A DNA stretch of 64,000 nucleotides from Didemnitutus sp047777955 (GCF_047777955.1 NZ_CP180537.1:2418001-2482000), one strand, 5' to 3'. Shown: positions 8,696-20,050, counted from the first letter of the stretch. Translations and numbers: made by a program. Notes: a model not told the origin generated them from the sequence alone.

Positions 8696-9670
8696 CTACA
8701 AGGAAAGTTCCAATTGGTTGCCGCGGCCCAGCGCCCAAGCCTCCCGTCCACGCTGCCGGAGCGTGGCGGCGAATTCGCGGGCGAAGCCGTGGACGGTGTA
8801 GACCGTGCGCGGCTGCACGGCTTCGACGAAGGCGAGCAGCTCGTCGAAATCGGAATGGTCCGACAGCGGGAACGCCGCGTCGCAGCCGAGCTGGTAGCGC
8901 GTGCGCGCGTCGAGCGCCCAGCCGGTGACGGCGGCGGTGCGACGGGGATGGATGAAGTTCAGGCTCGCGTCGCCCGCTGGGGCGATGACGACGTGTCCGC
9001 GATGGCCCTGGGTGTCGAGCGTGCGGTGGCCGGGCATCGCCGTGCCGAGCTCGCGGTAGAGCCGCGCAAAACGGGCGGCGTGCGGGTGCAGCGAGACCGG
9101 CAGTCCGGCGGCGTCGAGCAGGCGGAGCAATTCCTGCGACTTGCCCAGGGCGTAGGCGAACAGCACCGGCGTGGCGCCCTCGGCGAGCGCGGTCCGGCAA
9201 AATTCCAGGATCGCGGCCTCGGTGTGCTCGACCGGCGGCATCACGTAGCGCGGCAGGCCGAAGGTCGTTTCGGTGATCAACACGTCCGCGCGCGCCGTGG
9301 CGCAGGGCTCGGCGGCGCGGCCTCCGCGGAGCTTGAAGTCGCCGGTGTAGAGCAGCCGGCCGTGCGTGGCGTGTTCCAGCAGGACGAGCGCGGAGCCGAG
9401 GATGTGGCCGGCGGGCAGCAGCGTGACCGTGCAGTCGAGCGTCAGCTGCTCCGTGTGTCCATAGGGCAGCACGTGGAACTCGCGGCGGCCGGGGAGGCGC
9501 TCCTGGATGAAGCGCGCGGTCGGGCGCGTGCACACGATCTCGCGGTGCCGGGCGATGTGGTCGGAGTGCCCGTGGGTGACGATGGCGCGCGGCGTGGATT
9601 TCTGGGCGTCAAGCCACCAGCCGATTTGCGGCAGCCAGATTCCGTGATCGAAACGCACCTCCCAGGGCAT
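8696..9670 (-). CDS. MBL-fold exonuclease-like protein
   Basis: 324-residue metallo-beta-lactamase-fold protein with the metal motif THGHSDH, a later LLPAGHILGSALVLLEH, and DHSDFDEL near the C-terminus, the pattern of SNM1/CPSF-like putative exonucleases. These act on DNA ends or RNA; the bacterial members often sit beside an ATP-dependent ligase, which is not visible here. Both this gene and the DUF3108 gene run leftward. Family call solid, substrate unknown. Confidence 0.82.
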   Translation of the reverse strand: MPWEVRFDHGIWLPQIGWWLDAQKSTPRAIVTHGHSDHIARHREIVCTRPTARFIQERLPGRREFHVLPYGHTEQLTLDCTVTLLPAGHILGSALVLLEHATHGRLLYTGDFKLRGGRAAEPCATARADVLITETTFGLPRYVMPPVEHTEAAILEFCRTALAEGATPVLFAYALGKSQELLRLLDAAGLPVSLHPHAARFARLYRELGTAMPGHRTLDTQGHRGHVVIAPAGDASLNFIHPRRTAAVTGWALDARTRYQLGCDAAFPLSDHSDFDELLAFVEAVQPRTVYTVHGFAREFAATLRQRGREAWALGRGNQLELSL

Positions 9671-9700
9671 GGGCGGACGGTAGGAAGCGGCCGGCCGCCG

Positions 9701-10864
9701 TCAAATGTCCGCCCGCGGTGCGGCCGCCTGGAGGTATTTCCGGCGGACGAGCCGCCAGGCGATGACGAAGAACGCCGTGAGCGGCACGGCGAGCAGCATG
9801 CCGAGGATGCCGCCGAGCGCCTCGCCCCAGAAGAAGACCGCGAAGATGATGGCGACGGGGTGGAGGCCGGTTTGCTGGCCCATGATGCGCGGGGTGAGGA
9901 ACCAGCCCTCGATGGCCTGCACCGCGACGAACACGCCCAGACAGGCGCCCACCAGCCACAGGCCGCCACCGGCCTGGAGCAGGGCGAGCGGCAGCACGAC
10001 GCTGAGGCCGAGGATCGAGCCGAGGTAGGGGACGATGTTGAGCAGCCCGATGATCACGCCGAGGGCCAGCCCGAAGCGCAGCCCCGCGATCGAGAAGCCG
10101 GTGGCCAGCAGCGCACCCATGATCAGGCCGATGAGCAGCTGCCCGCGGAAGAACGCGACAATGATCCCGACGAACTCCCGCACCAGGAAGACGACGTCGT
10201 CGCGGTGGTCCGGCTGGAGGAACACCAAGTGGTCCGCGAGCCGGCGCGTCGGGTCGCGGCTGTCCGCCATGAGGAAAAAGAACAGGTAGACCGGGATGAT
10301 GGCGAGGGACGCCACGACCCCGAAGAGGCCGAAGATGCCGGCGCCTGCCTGCTTGAGCGACGGCACGATCTGGGTCGCCAGATCCTGCGCCTGCGCGGCC
10401 AGCGCCCCGAGGGCGTTCTTGATCGCGGGGTTCTCCGCGTAGCGGCGCACGAGCGCGAGCCAGTCCGGGAAGTGGGATTCCGCCCAGGCTACGACATGCG
10501 GCCAGAGCGTGGGCACGTAGTTGAAGAAATCGATGATCTGCCCGATCACGGCCGGCGCGATCGCGAGCAGGAGGCCGGCGGCGACGAGCACGGCGGCGCC
10601 GTAGAGCACGATCACCGCGGAGAGCCGCCGCAGCTTCAGGCGCCGCTCGAGCAACGCGACGAACGGCTGGAGGATCAGCGCGACGATGCCGGCGGTCGCG
10701 ATCGGCCAGATGACGCCCGAGAACTGCTGCACGACCAGGCCGACCATGCGCAGGCTGAAGACGAGCAGCGCGAGGATCCCGACGATCGCAGCGAAGGTGA
10801 GGGCGGTGCCGACGAGACGACGCTGGTTCGGAGTGAGGAGCGGAGTGTCGCCGGACGCGGGCAT
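9701..10864 (-). CDS. AI-2E family (PerM/YdiK-like) membrane transporter
   Basis: 387 residues from ATG 10864. It has about eight membrane helices in the order typical of the family: a paired N-terminal set (TALTFAAIVGILALLVFSLR and a following IWPIATAGIVALIL), a long amphipathic middle, then GVIIGLLNIVPYLGSILGL and the C-terminal VQAIEGWFLTPRIMGQQTGL signature. Members export small molecules or act as Na+/H+ antiporters; the substrate cannot be told. It is divergent from padR. Confidence 0.88.
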   Translation of the reverse strand: MPASGDTPLLTPNQRRLVGTALTFAAIVGILALLVFSLRMVGLVVQQFSGVIWPIATAGIVALILQPFVALLERRLKLRRLSAVIVLYGAAVLVAAGLLLAIAPAVIGQIIDFFNYVPTLWPHVVAWAESHFPDWLALVRRYAENPAIKNALGALAAQAQDLATQIVPSLKQAGAGIFGLFGVVASLAIIPVYLFFFLMADSRDPTRRLADHLVFLQPDHRDDVVFLVREFVGIIVAFFRGQLLIGLIMGALLATGFSIAGLRFGLALGVIIGLLNIVPYLGSILGLSVVLPLALLQAGGGLWLVGACLGVFVAVQAIEGWFLTPRIMGQQTGLHPVAIIFAVFFWGEALGGILGMLLAVPLTAFFVIAWRLVRRKYLQAAAPRADI

Positions 10865-10943
10865 GCCGGCAGCAAAGCGAGCCGGGAGCGCGAGGCCAGT
10901 GGAAAGCGTGGGGGACGACGGCCACCGTTTCTTTCCCCTTGAC

Positions 10944-10975
10944 TGTCTAGGGGAGAGCCGTTCTTCTCCTAGACA
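10944..10975. promoter_or_regulatory. Probable PadR operator: perfect 8-bp inverted repeat
   Basis: TGTCTAGG (10944-10951) and its exact complement CCTAGACA (10968-10975) lie 16 bp apart, directly upstream of padR. A -35-like TTGACT at 10939-10944 overlaps the left arm, and a further CTAGGAG just after the right arm doubles as the ribosome binding site. PadR-type repressors commonly bind such palindromes and repress their own operon. That this is the site here is inference from position and symmetry. Confidence 0.65.
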
Positions 10976-10992
10976 ATCTAGGAGAAACCGCC

Positions 10993-11328
10993 ATGCCCAA
11001 GGATGAGAAACAGGAACTGCTGCAGGGGACGCTCGATATGCTGATCCTGAAATCGCTGCAGCTCGAGCCGATGCACGGCTTCGGGATTTCACTGCGCATC
11101 GCGCAGATGTCGAAGGAGGTCCTGCTCGTCGAGCAGGGTTCGCTTTACCCGGCGCTCTACCGGCTCGAGGAGCAGGGCTGGATCAAGTCGGAGTGGGGCG
11201 TCTCGGAAAACAACCGCAAGGCGAAGTTCTATTCGCTGACGACCGCCGGTCGGAAGCAGCTGGCCGAGGAGACGGAGAACTGGGAGCGCGTGTCCGCCGC
11301 CATCAATCTCGTGCTCGGCAAAGCCTGA
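10993..11328 (+). CDS. PadR family transcriptional regulator
   Basis: 111 residues with the winged-helix PadR pattern: LLQGTLDMLILKSLQLEPMH, then VEQGSLYPALYRLEEQGWIK and SENNRKAKFYSLTTAGRKQL. A good AGGAG ribosome site lies 8 bp before ATG 10993. It heads an apparent operon with two very large permeases (gaps of 44 and 29 bp), the arrangement known for Acidobacteria/Verrucomicrobia duplicated orphan permeases. It probably represses the operon through the palindrome just upstream. Confidence 0.92.
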   Translation: MPKDEKQELLQGTLDMLILKSLQLEPMHGFGISLRIAQMSKEVLLVEQGSLYPALYRLEEQGWIKSEWGVSENNRKAKFYSLTTAGRKQLAEETENWERVSAAINLVLGKA

Positions 11329-11372
11329 GCCGATCCCGTCCGCTGTCGCCTCAAACCCCCATCGCGATCCCC

Positions 11373-14011
11373 ATGAATCCCCTTCGTCGCCTCGTCTCGT
11401 TCCTGCGCCAAGATCGCCTTCATGCCGAAATGGCCGACGAGATGCGGCTGCATCTGGATCTGCAGACGGAGCGCAACCGCGCCGCCGGCATGGGCGACCG
11501 TGAGGCGCGCGAGGCGGCGGAGCGGGCTTTCGGCAACGTTGCGGCGATTCAGCAGCGGGCGCGCGAGGTGCGCGGTTGGCGCGCCGGCGACGAATTGCTG
11601 GCTGACCTTCGTTTCGCCGCGCGCATGCTCCGCAAGCACCCGGGCTTCACGGCCGCGGCCGGGCTGACGCTGGCGCTGGGCATCGGCTTCGTGACGACGC
11701 TCTACACGATGATCAACGGCGTCGCGTTCGCGCAATTGCCCTTCGAGGATCCGGCGCGAATCGTGAGCGTCAGCCTCCCGGCGACCCAGTTCGACGACTA
11801 CGCGCGACGCCAGGACAGCTGCGAGGCGATCGCGCTGGTGCAGCCGAACTCCGCCAATCTTCGCGCCGGCGCGTTCGTCAGTCGCTATGCGGCCGCGACC
11901 GTGACGCCCAACTTTCTCGACGTGCTGCGCGTGCGCCCGGCGATCGGGCGTGGTTTCTCGCCCGAGGACGGACGCGCGGGCGCGCCGCGCACGGTGCTGC
12001 TCGGCCACGAGCTGTGGGTGCGGGAGTTTGGACAGGCGGAATCGATCGCCGGACAGGAAATCCAGGTGAACGGCGAGATGTGCACGATCGTCGGCGTGAT
12101 GGGCGAAGGCTTCGGATTTCCGTTCAACCAGGAAGTCTGGCTCGCCCGCCGGGCGGATGAACCGATCACGGGCGGTCTCGTCTTCGGTCGCCTGCGGCGC
12201 GAGATCACCGCGGCGCAGGCGTCCGAGCAACTCACCGCGCTCGCGCGGAGCCTCACGCCCGCGGGCGCGCGCGACGGCTTCGTCTGGGATGCGGACACGC
12301 AGGACGGCCGCGAGAAGCGCACCGGCCCGACGAAGATCGAAGTGGTGCCGTTCGCCGAGCGCACAGTGAAGCAGGCCCTGCGCATCATGCTGTCTTCGAT
12401 CCTCGGGGCCACGTTCCTGGTCCTGCTGCTCGCGTGCGCAAACGTCGCCAATCTCGTGCTGGCCCGCGCGGTGGATCGGAAGAAGGAGCTCGCGCTCCGC
12501 GCCGCGCTCGGCGCCAGCCGCGCGCGCTTGATCCGGCAGATGGTGACGGAGAGCGTGATCGTGGCGGTGCTCGGCGCGGCCGGCGGCCTGCTGGTGGCCA
12601 CGTGGACGACGCGGGCGCTCTGGGACTACATCATGACCGAGCGCCCCTGACGGGCGGCGCGCCGTTTTGGATGAGCTTCAACGTCGATGGACGCGTGTTC
12701 GCGTTCGTGTCCGCCGTCACGGTGCTGGCGAGCATCGTCACCGGCCTGATGCCGGCGCTGCGGGCATCGCGCGTCGACCTGAACGACACGCTGAAGGAGG
12801 GCGCGGGCGGCAGCCTGCGCGTGTCGAAGCTCAGCCGGGCTCTGGTCAACGTGCAGATGGCATTCTCCGTGTGCCTGGTGACCGTCGCCGGACTTTTCGT
12901 GACGGTGATGATGGCGTTCAACCACAAGGAACTGCCCTATGAGGCGAAGGCAGTGCTCACCGCGCAGGTGAGTCTCGACGGGAAGCGCTACGACGACGCC
13001 GGTCTGCGCCGCCGGTTTTTCGAGCAGCTGGTCGAGCGCTTGAAGGCCGCACCCGGCGTCGAAGCGGCGGCGTTGACGTCGGCCGTTTCGCTGCGCGAAT
13101 CGGAGAACACGCGCATCGAAATCGAAGGAGCGGTCTACGCGCGCGAGGGCGACCGGCCCGCGTGCTGGCTCGACGGCGTTTCCGCGGACTACTTCGACAC
13201 ACTCGGAGTCGGACTGCGCGCGGGTCGAACCTTCACTTCGGTCGACACCACGGGCATTCCGGTCGCGGTGGTGAACACGGAATTCGTGCAGCGCTTCGGC
13301 GCGGATCGCGAGTGGGTGGGGCGGCGCTTCCGGATCGTGAACCGCGGCGGGCCGCCGTCGCCGTGGATCACCATCGTGGGTGTCGCGCCCGATCTCGGCA
13401 GCGTGAAGGCAGGCGACAAGTCGCGCGGGGCGGTGATCTATCGCCCGACGGCGCAACGCGCCGATCGCGCCCTGACCGTGCTCGTGCGCACCAGCGGCGA
13501 CGCCTCGCGCCTCGCCCTCGCGGTGCGCCAGGCCGTGGCGGCGCTGGATCCGGAATTGGCGGTGGCTCGGTTGCAAACGGTGCAGGAGATCGTCGAGTTG
13601 GAGCGCATCGGGATGAACGTGTTCGCCGGACTCTTCATCGCTTGCGGTGTCGGCGCGCTGCTGCTCGCCTGCATCGGCATCTACGGCGTGGTCTCGTTCG
13701 GCGTCCGGTTGCGCACGCGTGAATTTGGCGTGCGGCTGGCGCTCGGGGCGACGCGCGCAACGATCACGCGGCTGGTGCTGCGCGACGGCGTGCGGCAACT
13801 GCGCGTGGGCCTCGTGGCCGGCGTCCTGCTCGCCGTGGCCGCCGCGACCGTGCTGACATCGATGTTCTTCGGCTTCGGGCAGACCGGCAACGAGTGGTGG
13901 GTCTACGTCGGCGTGTTGACCGTGCTCGCGGGCGTGGCGGCCGCCGCCCTCCTCCTCCCGGCCCGGCGCGCGGCGCAGGTCGATCCCCTGGTCGCGCTGC
14001 GGACCGAGTGA
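11373..14011 (+). CDS. Duplicated orphan ABC permease (ADOP type), one-base frameshift
   Basis: About 879 residues once a frame break is repaired. The N-terminal prefix (RLHAEMADEMRLHLDLQTER) is followed by a membrane helix, a MacB-type periplasmic domain and FtsX-like helices (LVLLLACANVANLVLARAVD). A second periplasmic plus FtsX half then ends with LLPARRAAQVDPLVALR. This duplicated layout without a linked ATPase defines the ADOP family. The frame breaks at the C4 run 12644-12647; one extra C joins TERP to LTGGAPFW. It presumably acts in export or envelope stress; the substrate is unknown. Confidence 0.85.
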
Positions 14012-14040
14012 ACCCGCGCGAGGCCGGAACCCGCTCCCCC

Positions 14041-16702
14041 ATGAAAATGCTCCGTCGATTCCTTGCCCTCTTCCGCCGCCCCAAACTCGAGGCCGACATG
14101 GCGGAGGAGATGCGCATCCATCTCGAGATGCAGACGGAGCGGCTCCGGGCGAGCGGCGTGGCGCCCGACGAGGCGCGCTACGCGGCCCAGCGGCAATTCG
14201 GCAACGTGGCCAGCCTGCAGGAGCGCGTGCGCGCGCAACGCGGCGGGCTCTGGCTCGACCACCTCGGGAAAGACTTGCGGCAGGCGCTGCGCGGCCTGGG
14301 CCGGAGTCCGGGCTTTGCCGTGACGGCGGTGCTGACGCTCGGCATCTGCCTCGGGGCCAACATCGCGATTTTCGCGGTCGTCGATGCGGTGCTGCTGCGC
14401 CCGCTGCCGTTTCCCAATGCCGACCGGCTCGTGACAATGTTCAACAGCTACCCGAAAGCCGGGGTCGACCGCGACGGTTCGTCGATCACCAACTACTACG
14501 AGCGGCGTGGTCAGATCGAGGCGTTCGCCAGTCTGGCGCTTTACCGCGCAGGCTCGGCGATCGTCGGCCAGAACGGCGCGACGCAGCACGAGCAGGTCCT
14601 GTTCGTGACGCCGGAATTTTTCTCCACCCTCGGGAGCGAGCCCGTGCGCGGGCGCACGTTCACGGAGGCGGAGACGACGCCCGACGCCGACGACGTCGTG
14701 ATCCTCACCGACGCCTACTGGCGGCAGCGCTGCAACGCCGATCCGGCGGTGTTGGGCCGGGAGCTCCGGGTCGACGGCCGCGCGCGCAAGATCGTGGGCG
14801 TGCTGGCACCGGGCTTCCGCTTCCTGTCGTCCGAAGCGCGGCTGTATTTTCCTTACGCGTCGAGTCTCGAGCAGCGGGGCCGGCGGCGCGGCATTCGGGC
14901 GGCGGGGCGACGAACCTCGTTGCGCGACTCAATCCCGGCTTCACCGTGGCCGACGCGCAGCGCCAGGTCGACCGGCACAACGCACGTGTCGGCCAGGGCG
15001 CGCCCGATGAGAGGCTGATGGCGGACGCCGGATTCCACACCGTGGTAGTGCCGTTGCGCGGGGATCATGTGGCGCCGATCCGGCCCGTGTTGCTGCTCCT
15101 GCAGGCCGGCGGCCTGCTCCTGCTTGTCATCGGCGTGGTCAACCTGGTGAACCTGCTGCTGATTCGCGCCAGCGGTCGTGCCAAGGAAATCGCCGTGCGC
15201 CAGGCGCTCGGCGCCACGCAGCGCCACGTGTTCAGTGCGGTGCTGACGGACACGGCGCTCCTCGCGCTGCTTGGCGGCGGGCTCGGTCTCGGCGGCGGAG
15301 CGGCCGGCCTCCGATTGATCTCGGTCGTCGGCGCCGATCAGTTGCCGCTCGGTGCCACCATCGCGTTCGATCGCCGCCTGGTGCTGACCGCTTTCGCCGC
15401 GACGATCGTGTTGGGCGTCGTCATGGCGCTTCCGGTCGCGTGGTTCAACCTGCGCACGCACCTGACGAGTGCGATGCAGACCGAGTCGCGCGGCAGCACC
15501 AGCAATCGGGCGGCGCAACGCCTGCGCCACGGGTTTATCATCCTGCAACTCTCACTCGCGTTCGTGCTGCTCGCGGGCGCGGGCCTGCTCGGCCTCAGCC
15601 TGCAAAACGCCCTCCGCGCGACGCCAGGTTTCCGTCCCGAGAGCATCCTGACGGCGCGAATCACCCTGCCGGCGAAAAGCTACCCGACCGAGTCCGCGCA
15701 GCTCGGCTTCATGGAGCGTCTGCTCGCCGCGACAGGCCGGCAGCCCGGCGTGCTGGCGGCCGGGGTGAGCACGCGCATTCCGCTGGACGGCAACGACGGC
15801 AAGAGCGCGGCGACGGTGAAAGGTCATGTGCGCGCGGCCGGTGAATCCCCCGCGGCTACTATGCCTACAGCGTCACGGGCGACTACTTCGCCGCGCTCGG
15901 CGTTCCGCTGCGCGCAGGCCGATTCCTCACGGCGGACGACTCGCGTCGGATGGAGCGCGCGTGCGTGGTCGACGAGGATTTCGCGCGCCGGAATTGGCCG
16001 CGGGGCGACGCGCTCGGGCAGAAGCTGTTTTTCGGTGGCGAGGAGGGGCCCGAGAGCGAGGCGTTCACGGTCGTCGGCATCGTGGGGACGGTGAAGCAGG
16101 CCGACGTCACCGAGGAACAAGCGATCGGTGCCGTCTACTACCCATTCGGACTTCGGGCGGACCAGCGCGCGTTCATCGTTGTTCGGACCAGCCTGGCGCC
16201 GGAGTCATTTGCACCGACGTTGCGGCGGGCCGTGCGGCTCGTGGACGCGGACCTGCCAATCGAGGACGTGCGGCCGATGGAAACGCGCCTCGCCGACAGC
16301 CTCGTGGCGCGCCGCTCTCCGGCGTTGCTCACGGCGATCTTCGCGTTCACGGCCCTCCTCCTGACCGCCATCGGGACCTATGGAGCGCTGAGCTACGCGG
16401 TCGCGCAGCGTCACCGCGAGATCAGCGTGCGGTTGGCGGTCGGTGCTCGGCCGGAACAAATCCGCGGGCAGTTCCTCGCGTTCGGGCTGCGTCTGCTCGC
16501 CCTCGGTGTGGGCCTGGGCTGGTGCGGAGCGATGCTCGCCGGCGGGACGATGCGGGCTCTGTTGTTCGGGGTGCCGGCGCTGCACTTGCCCACGCTGGCG
16601 GCCACCGCGGGCGTGCTCACGCTGGTGGCGCTGGCGGCGTGCGTGTTCCCGGCGCACCGGGCGACAAAGATAGATCCGGCACTCGCGTTGCGGAGCGAGT
16701 GA
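14041..16702 (+). CDS. Second duplicated orphan ABC permease (ADOP type), two frameshifts
   Basis: Paralogue of the preceding gene, about 887 residues after repair. It has the same prefix pattern (KLEADMAEEMRIHLEMQTER), then GFAVTAVLTLGICLGANIAI, two MacB-type periplasmic domains, and the C-terminal FPAHRATKIDPALALRSE. It is broken twice: at the G4 run 14876-14879, where one added base yields QRGPAARHSGGGATN, and at the C5 run 15847-15851, where one added base yields ESPRGYYAYSVTGDYF. Both breaks are the same kind as in its neighbour. No ATP-binding subunit is encoded nearby. Confidence 0.83.
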
Positions 16703-16719
16703 GCGGCGCGCGATGCGCG

Positions 16720-19074
16720 TCACTTCGTCATCGGGAAGGGCGGGCGGGTCGCCGTGTGCAGGGCGCCGCGCTTCGCCCGGAACAGCCACGTGGCAAGGGC
16801 AGGCATGAGCAGCATCGCGCCGAGCATGTTCACGAGGAACATGAAGGCGAGGAGCACGCCCATGTCGGCCTGGAACTTGAGCGCGGAGACCGCCCAGGTG
16901 CCGACGCCAATGGAGAGGGCGAGGCCGGTGAAGACGACCGACGTGCCCATGGTCGCGTAGGCGAAGCAGATCGCGTCCTCGAGGGAGTCGCCCTTCTCGT
17001 TCATCCGCTCCATGAGCGCGGAGCAGAGGTAGATGCCGTAGTCGACACCGATGCCGACGCCGAGGGCGACGACGGGGAGCGTCGAGGTCTTGAGGCCGAT
17101 CTCGAGAAAGACCATCAGCGCGTAGGCCAGGTCGGAGACGATGATGAGTGGGAGCACGACGCAGAGCGTGGCCTTCCAGGAGCGGAACGAGATGAGGCAG
17201 AGCACGACGATCGCGACGTAGAGCCACATCACCATGGGGAACTGGGCGGCGACGACGACCTCGTTGGTGGCGGCCATGACGCCGACGTTGCCGGTGGCGA
17301 GCTGGAACTTCACCCGGTCGCTCTGGTGGGCGGCGCGGAAATCCTTCACCGCGGCGATGACGCGCTGGATCGTCTCGGCCTTGTGGTCCTTCAGGTAGAT
17401 CATCACCGGGATGACGCTGCCGTCGTTGTTGAGCAGGCCGGTGGAAGTCTCGACCGGGGACACGGACTGGGCCAGCGCGTCCTTGTTGCGGGCGATGACG
17501 CGCCATTTGAGGGAGCCCTCGTTCCAGCCGGCGTTGATCGTGCGGGCCAGATCGGTGATGGCCATGGTGGATTGCACGCCCTCGACGTTGCGCATGTGCC
17601 AGGCGAAGTGGTCGATCAGCGCCATCACGTCGTGCTCGATCACGCCGTTGGGGACGGTTTCGACGATGATGGTGATGACGTCGACGCCGATGCTGAATTT
17701 TTTGGTGATGGCGGCCGTGTCCTGGTTGTAGCGCGAGCTCTGGCGCAGCTCCGGCACGCCGGCGTGCATGTCGCCGATGCGGATGTGCTTGGCCTGGTAG
17801 AGGCCGAAGGCCCAGAGCGCGCCCGCGACGCCGATGATGGCGAGGGAGGACTTCGGGCTGCAGGTGAAGTTGACGAGCTTGCGCCAGACCGGCTGGAGCG
17901 CGAAGCGACGGAAGTTCACGCGCCGGCGGAAGTCCGGCGACATTTTCGTGTAGGAGAGCAGCACCGGCAGCATGAAGCGGTCGGTGAGGATGATGAGCGT
18001 GACGCCGATCGAGGCGGTGATGGCGAGCTCCTGGATGATCGGCACCTTCACCAGCCAGATGGTGAGGAAGCCGACGGTGTCGGTGAGGATCGCGACGGTG
18101 CCGGGGATGAAGAGGTTCGCGAACGAGGCCCGTGCCGCGTGCATCTCGGTGCCGCCGACGTTGTATTCGTAGCGGAACGACCGGAGCATCTGCGTGGCGT
18201 GGCTCAGCGCGATGGCGAAGACCAGGAACGGCACGAGGATCGAGAGCGGGTCGATGCCGAAGCCGAGCAGGTTGAGGATGCCCAGTTGCCAGATGACGGC
18301 GCAGAAGGAGGTCAGCAGCGGCAGGAGCGTGAGCGCGAGCGACTGGGAGAAGTAATAGAGCAGGAAGGCCGAGATGACGATGGCGACGCCGAAGAAGACG
18401 AGCACGCCGCGGGCGCCGTCGGTGATGTCGCCGATGACCTTGGCGAAGCCGATGATGTGGACGCCGACGGTGTCGGACTCGAACTTCTGCCGGATCTTCT
18501 GCTCCAGGGCGTCGGCGACCTCGGCGTAGACGAGCTTCTTGCCGGTCTGCGGATCGACCTCGAGGAGCTGGATGATGATGGCGGCGCCGGTGAAGTCGTT
18601 CGAGACGAGCATGCCGACGCGGCCGGACTTGATGACGTTCTGCCGCACGCGCTCGAGGCCGGCCGGGGTCGGCACGAAATCGGCCGGGATGACGTTGCCG
18701 CCGGTGAGGCCCTCCTCGACCACCTCGATGTAGCGGACGTTGGGCGTGAAGATCGAGGTGACCTGGGCGCGGTCGACGCCGGGGAGGTAATAGGCCTCGT
18801 TGGTGGCGGCCTTGAGGGTCTGGAAGAACTCGGGCGTGAAGATGTCGCCCTTCTTCGCGATCAGGGCGATGACGACGCGATTGGCGCCGCCGAACTGCTC
18901 CTGGTATTTCTTGAAGTTCTGGATGTATTCGTGGTCGCTCGGCAGCTGCTTGTTGAAGCTGGCGTCGACGTGCGTCCGCGCGGCGAACCAGCCGAGCACG
19001 AGAGTGGCGAGGGCAAAGACCGCGACGGTGAGGTGGCGGTGGCGGAAGATCAGTTCCTCAACGCGGGCGAGCAT
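16720..19074 (-). CDS. MMPL/RND family transporter
   Basis: 784 residues with two six-helix bundles and two large periplasmic loops. It starts MLARVEELIFRHRHLTVAVF and carries the RND signature VALGVGIGVDYGIYLCSALM. The size is half to two thirds of a drug-efflux RND pump, in line with the MMPL/HAE3 group that moves hydrophobic molecules such as lipids or hopanoids. Its ATG lies 2 bp after the stop of the YCF48-like lipoprotein gene. Together with the DUF1329 and DUF1302 genes upstream it forms a set I take to be an envelope lipid-trafficking route. Confidence 0.88.
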   Translation of the reverse strand: MLARVEELIFRHRHLTVAVFALATLVLGWFAARTHVDASFNKQLPSDHEYIQNFKKYQEQFGGANRVVIALIAKKGDIFTPEFFQTLKAATNEAYYLPGVDRAQVTSIFTPNVRYIEVVEEGLTGGNVIPADFVPTPAGLERVRQNVIKSGRVGMLVSNDFTGAAIIIQLLEVDPQTGKKLVYAEVADALEQKIRQKFESDTVGVHIIGFAKVIGDITDGARGVLVFFGVAIVISAFLLYYFSQSLALTLLPLLTSFCAVIWQLGILNLLGFGIDPLSILVPFLVFAIALSHATQMLRSFRYEYNVGGTEMHAARASFANLFIPGTVAILTDTVGFLTIWLVKVPIIQELAITASIGVTLIILTDRFMLPVLLSYTKMSPDFRRRVNFRRFALQPVWRKLVNFTCSPKSSLAIIGVAGALWAFGLYQAKHIRIGDMHAGVPELRQSSRYNQDTAAITKKFSIGVDVITIIVETVPNGVIEHDVMALIDHFAWHMRNVEGVQSTMAITDLARTINAGWNEGSLKWRVIARNKDALAQSVSPVETSTGLLNNDGSVIPVMIYLKDHKAETIQRVIAAVKDFRAAHQSDRVKFQLATGNVGVMAATNEVVVAAQFPMVMWLYVAIVVLCLISFRSWKATLCVVLPLIIVSDLAYALMVFLEIGLKTSTLPVVALGVGIGVDYGIYLCSALMERMNEKGDSLEDAICFAYATMGTSVVFTGLALSIGVGTWAVSALKFQADMGVLLAFMFLVNMLGAMLLMPALATWLFRAKRGALHTATRPPFPMTK

Positions 19075-19076
19075 AG

Positions 19077-20050
19077 TCAGGGAATCTTGATGCGGACCGC
19101 GCCGGCCTCGCCGACGGTGATGAGCGCGCCGTCGGCGGCGACGGCCATGTCCGCGACGCCGGTGCCGAAGTCGTCGGGTTTCCAGGAGTGGAACGAGTGG
19201 CAGCCGTCGCGGCTGATGAAGAAGTTGCCGCCCTGGCCGGCAAGCACGACGACGCCTTCGCGCAGGCGCGTGCCGGTCATGATCAGGACCTTGGTGTCGG
19301 TGTCGCGTGGCTGCCAGGAGGCGCCGTCGTCCGTCGAGACGAAGATGCGGCCGCGCAGGCCGTAGGCGACGAGCAGGCCGCCGCTGAGCGGGCGGACGCC
19401 GTAGAGCGAGCCCTCGTATTCGATCGGCGAACGCATCCAGGTGCGGCAGAGATCGCGCGAGATGAGCACGGTGCCGCTCTCGCCGGCGAGGTAGATGGCG
19501 GCGCTGCCGTCGTGCGAGATGCGGTTGAAATGCACGTCCTCGTCGGCGACCTTGCGCGCGGTCCAGGTCTTGCCGCCGTCGGTGGTCTCGAGGAATTTGC
19601 CGTAGGCGCCGACGACGAAGCCGTGATTCGCGTCGAGGAAGAGGATGTCGAGGTAAACGGTGTCGAGATCGTGGCCGTCGTCCTGCCGCGTCCAGGTGCG
19701 GCCGCCGTCGGCGGTGGCGATGATGACGCCGTCGTGGCCGGCGGCCCAGCCATGCTGGGCGTCGGCGAAGCTCACGCAGGTGAGCATGGCGCGCGTGGGC
19801 GTGATGCTTTGGGTCCAGCTCTTGCCGTCGTCGGCGGAGAGGAGCACGTGGCCGCGATCGCCGACGGCGACGAAGCGATCGCCCGCCTTCGTGAGGTCGA
19901 GCAGCAGGGACTTAGCGGCGAGGGGGCGGGTTCGGACACCTCGACCGCGGGGGCGGCGCGGAGGGCTGGCAGGACGCAACCGGCGAGGGCCGCGAACGGT
20001 GCGGCGAGCGCCAGCCGCCTGACGGCGGCTGCTGCGGAGAGCAGTGACAT
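19077..20050 (-). CDS. YCF48/Hcf136-like beta-propeller lipoprotein, one-base frameshift
   Basis: About 324 residues after repair. N-terminal signal peptide with lipobox AALAGC (Cys25), then BNR/YCF48 repeats: ADDGKSWTQSITPTRAMLTC, TADGGRTWTRQDD, TTDGGKTWTARKV and STDDGASWQPR. It is a predicted lipid-anchored propeller on the cell envelope. The frame breaks at the G5 run 19922-19926 (plus strand); one added base joins EPAP to LAAKSLLLDLTKAGD. It is followed at 2 bp by the MMPL transporter, a pairing seen in other bacteria, and may be an accessory subunit. Confidence 0.8.

Noticed and set aside
11373..16702. Programmed -1 frameshifting in the permease genes
   Set aside because: The breaks lack slippery heptamers with downstream pseudoknots, and the same error type occurs in unrelated genes across the window. 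Homopolymer under-calling explains all of them.
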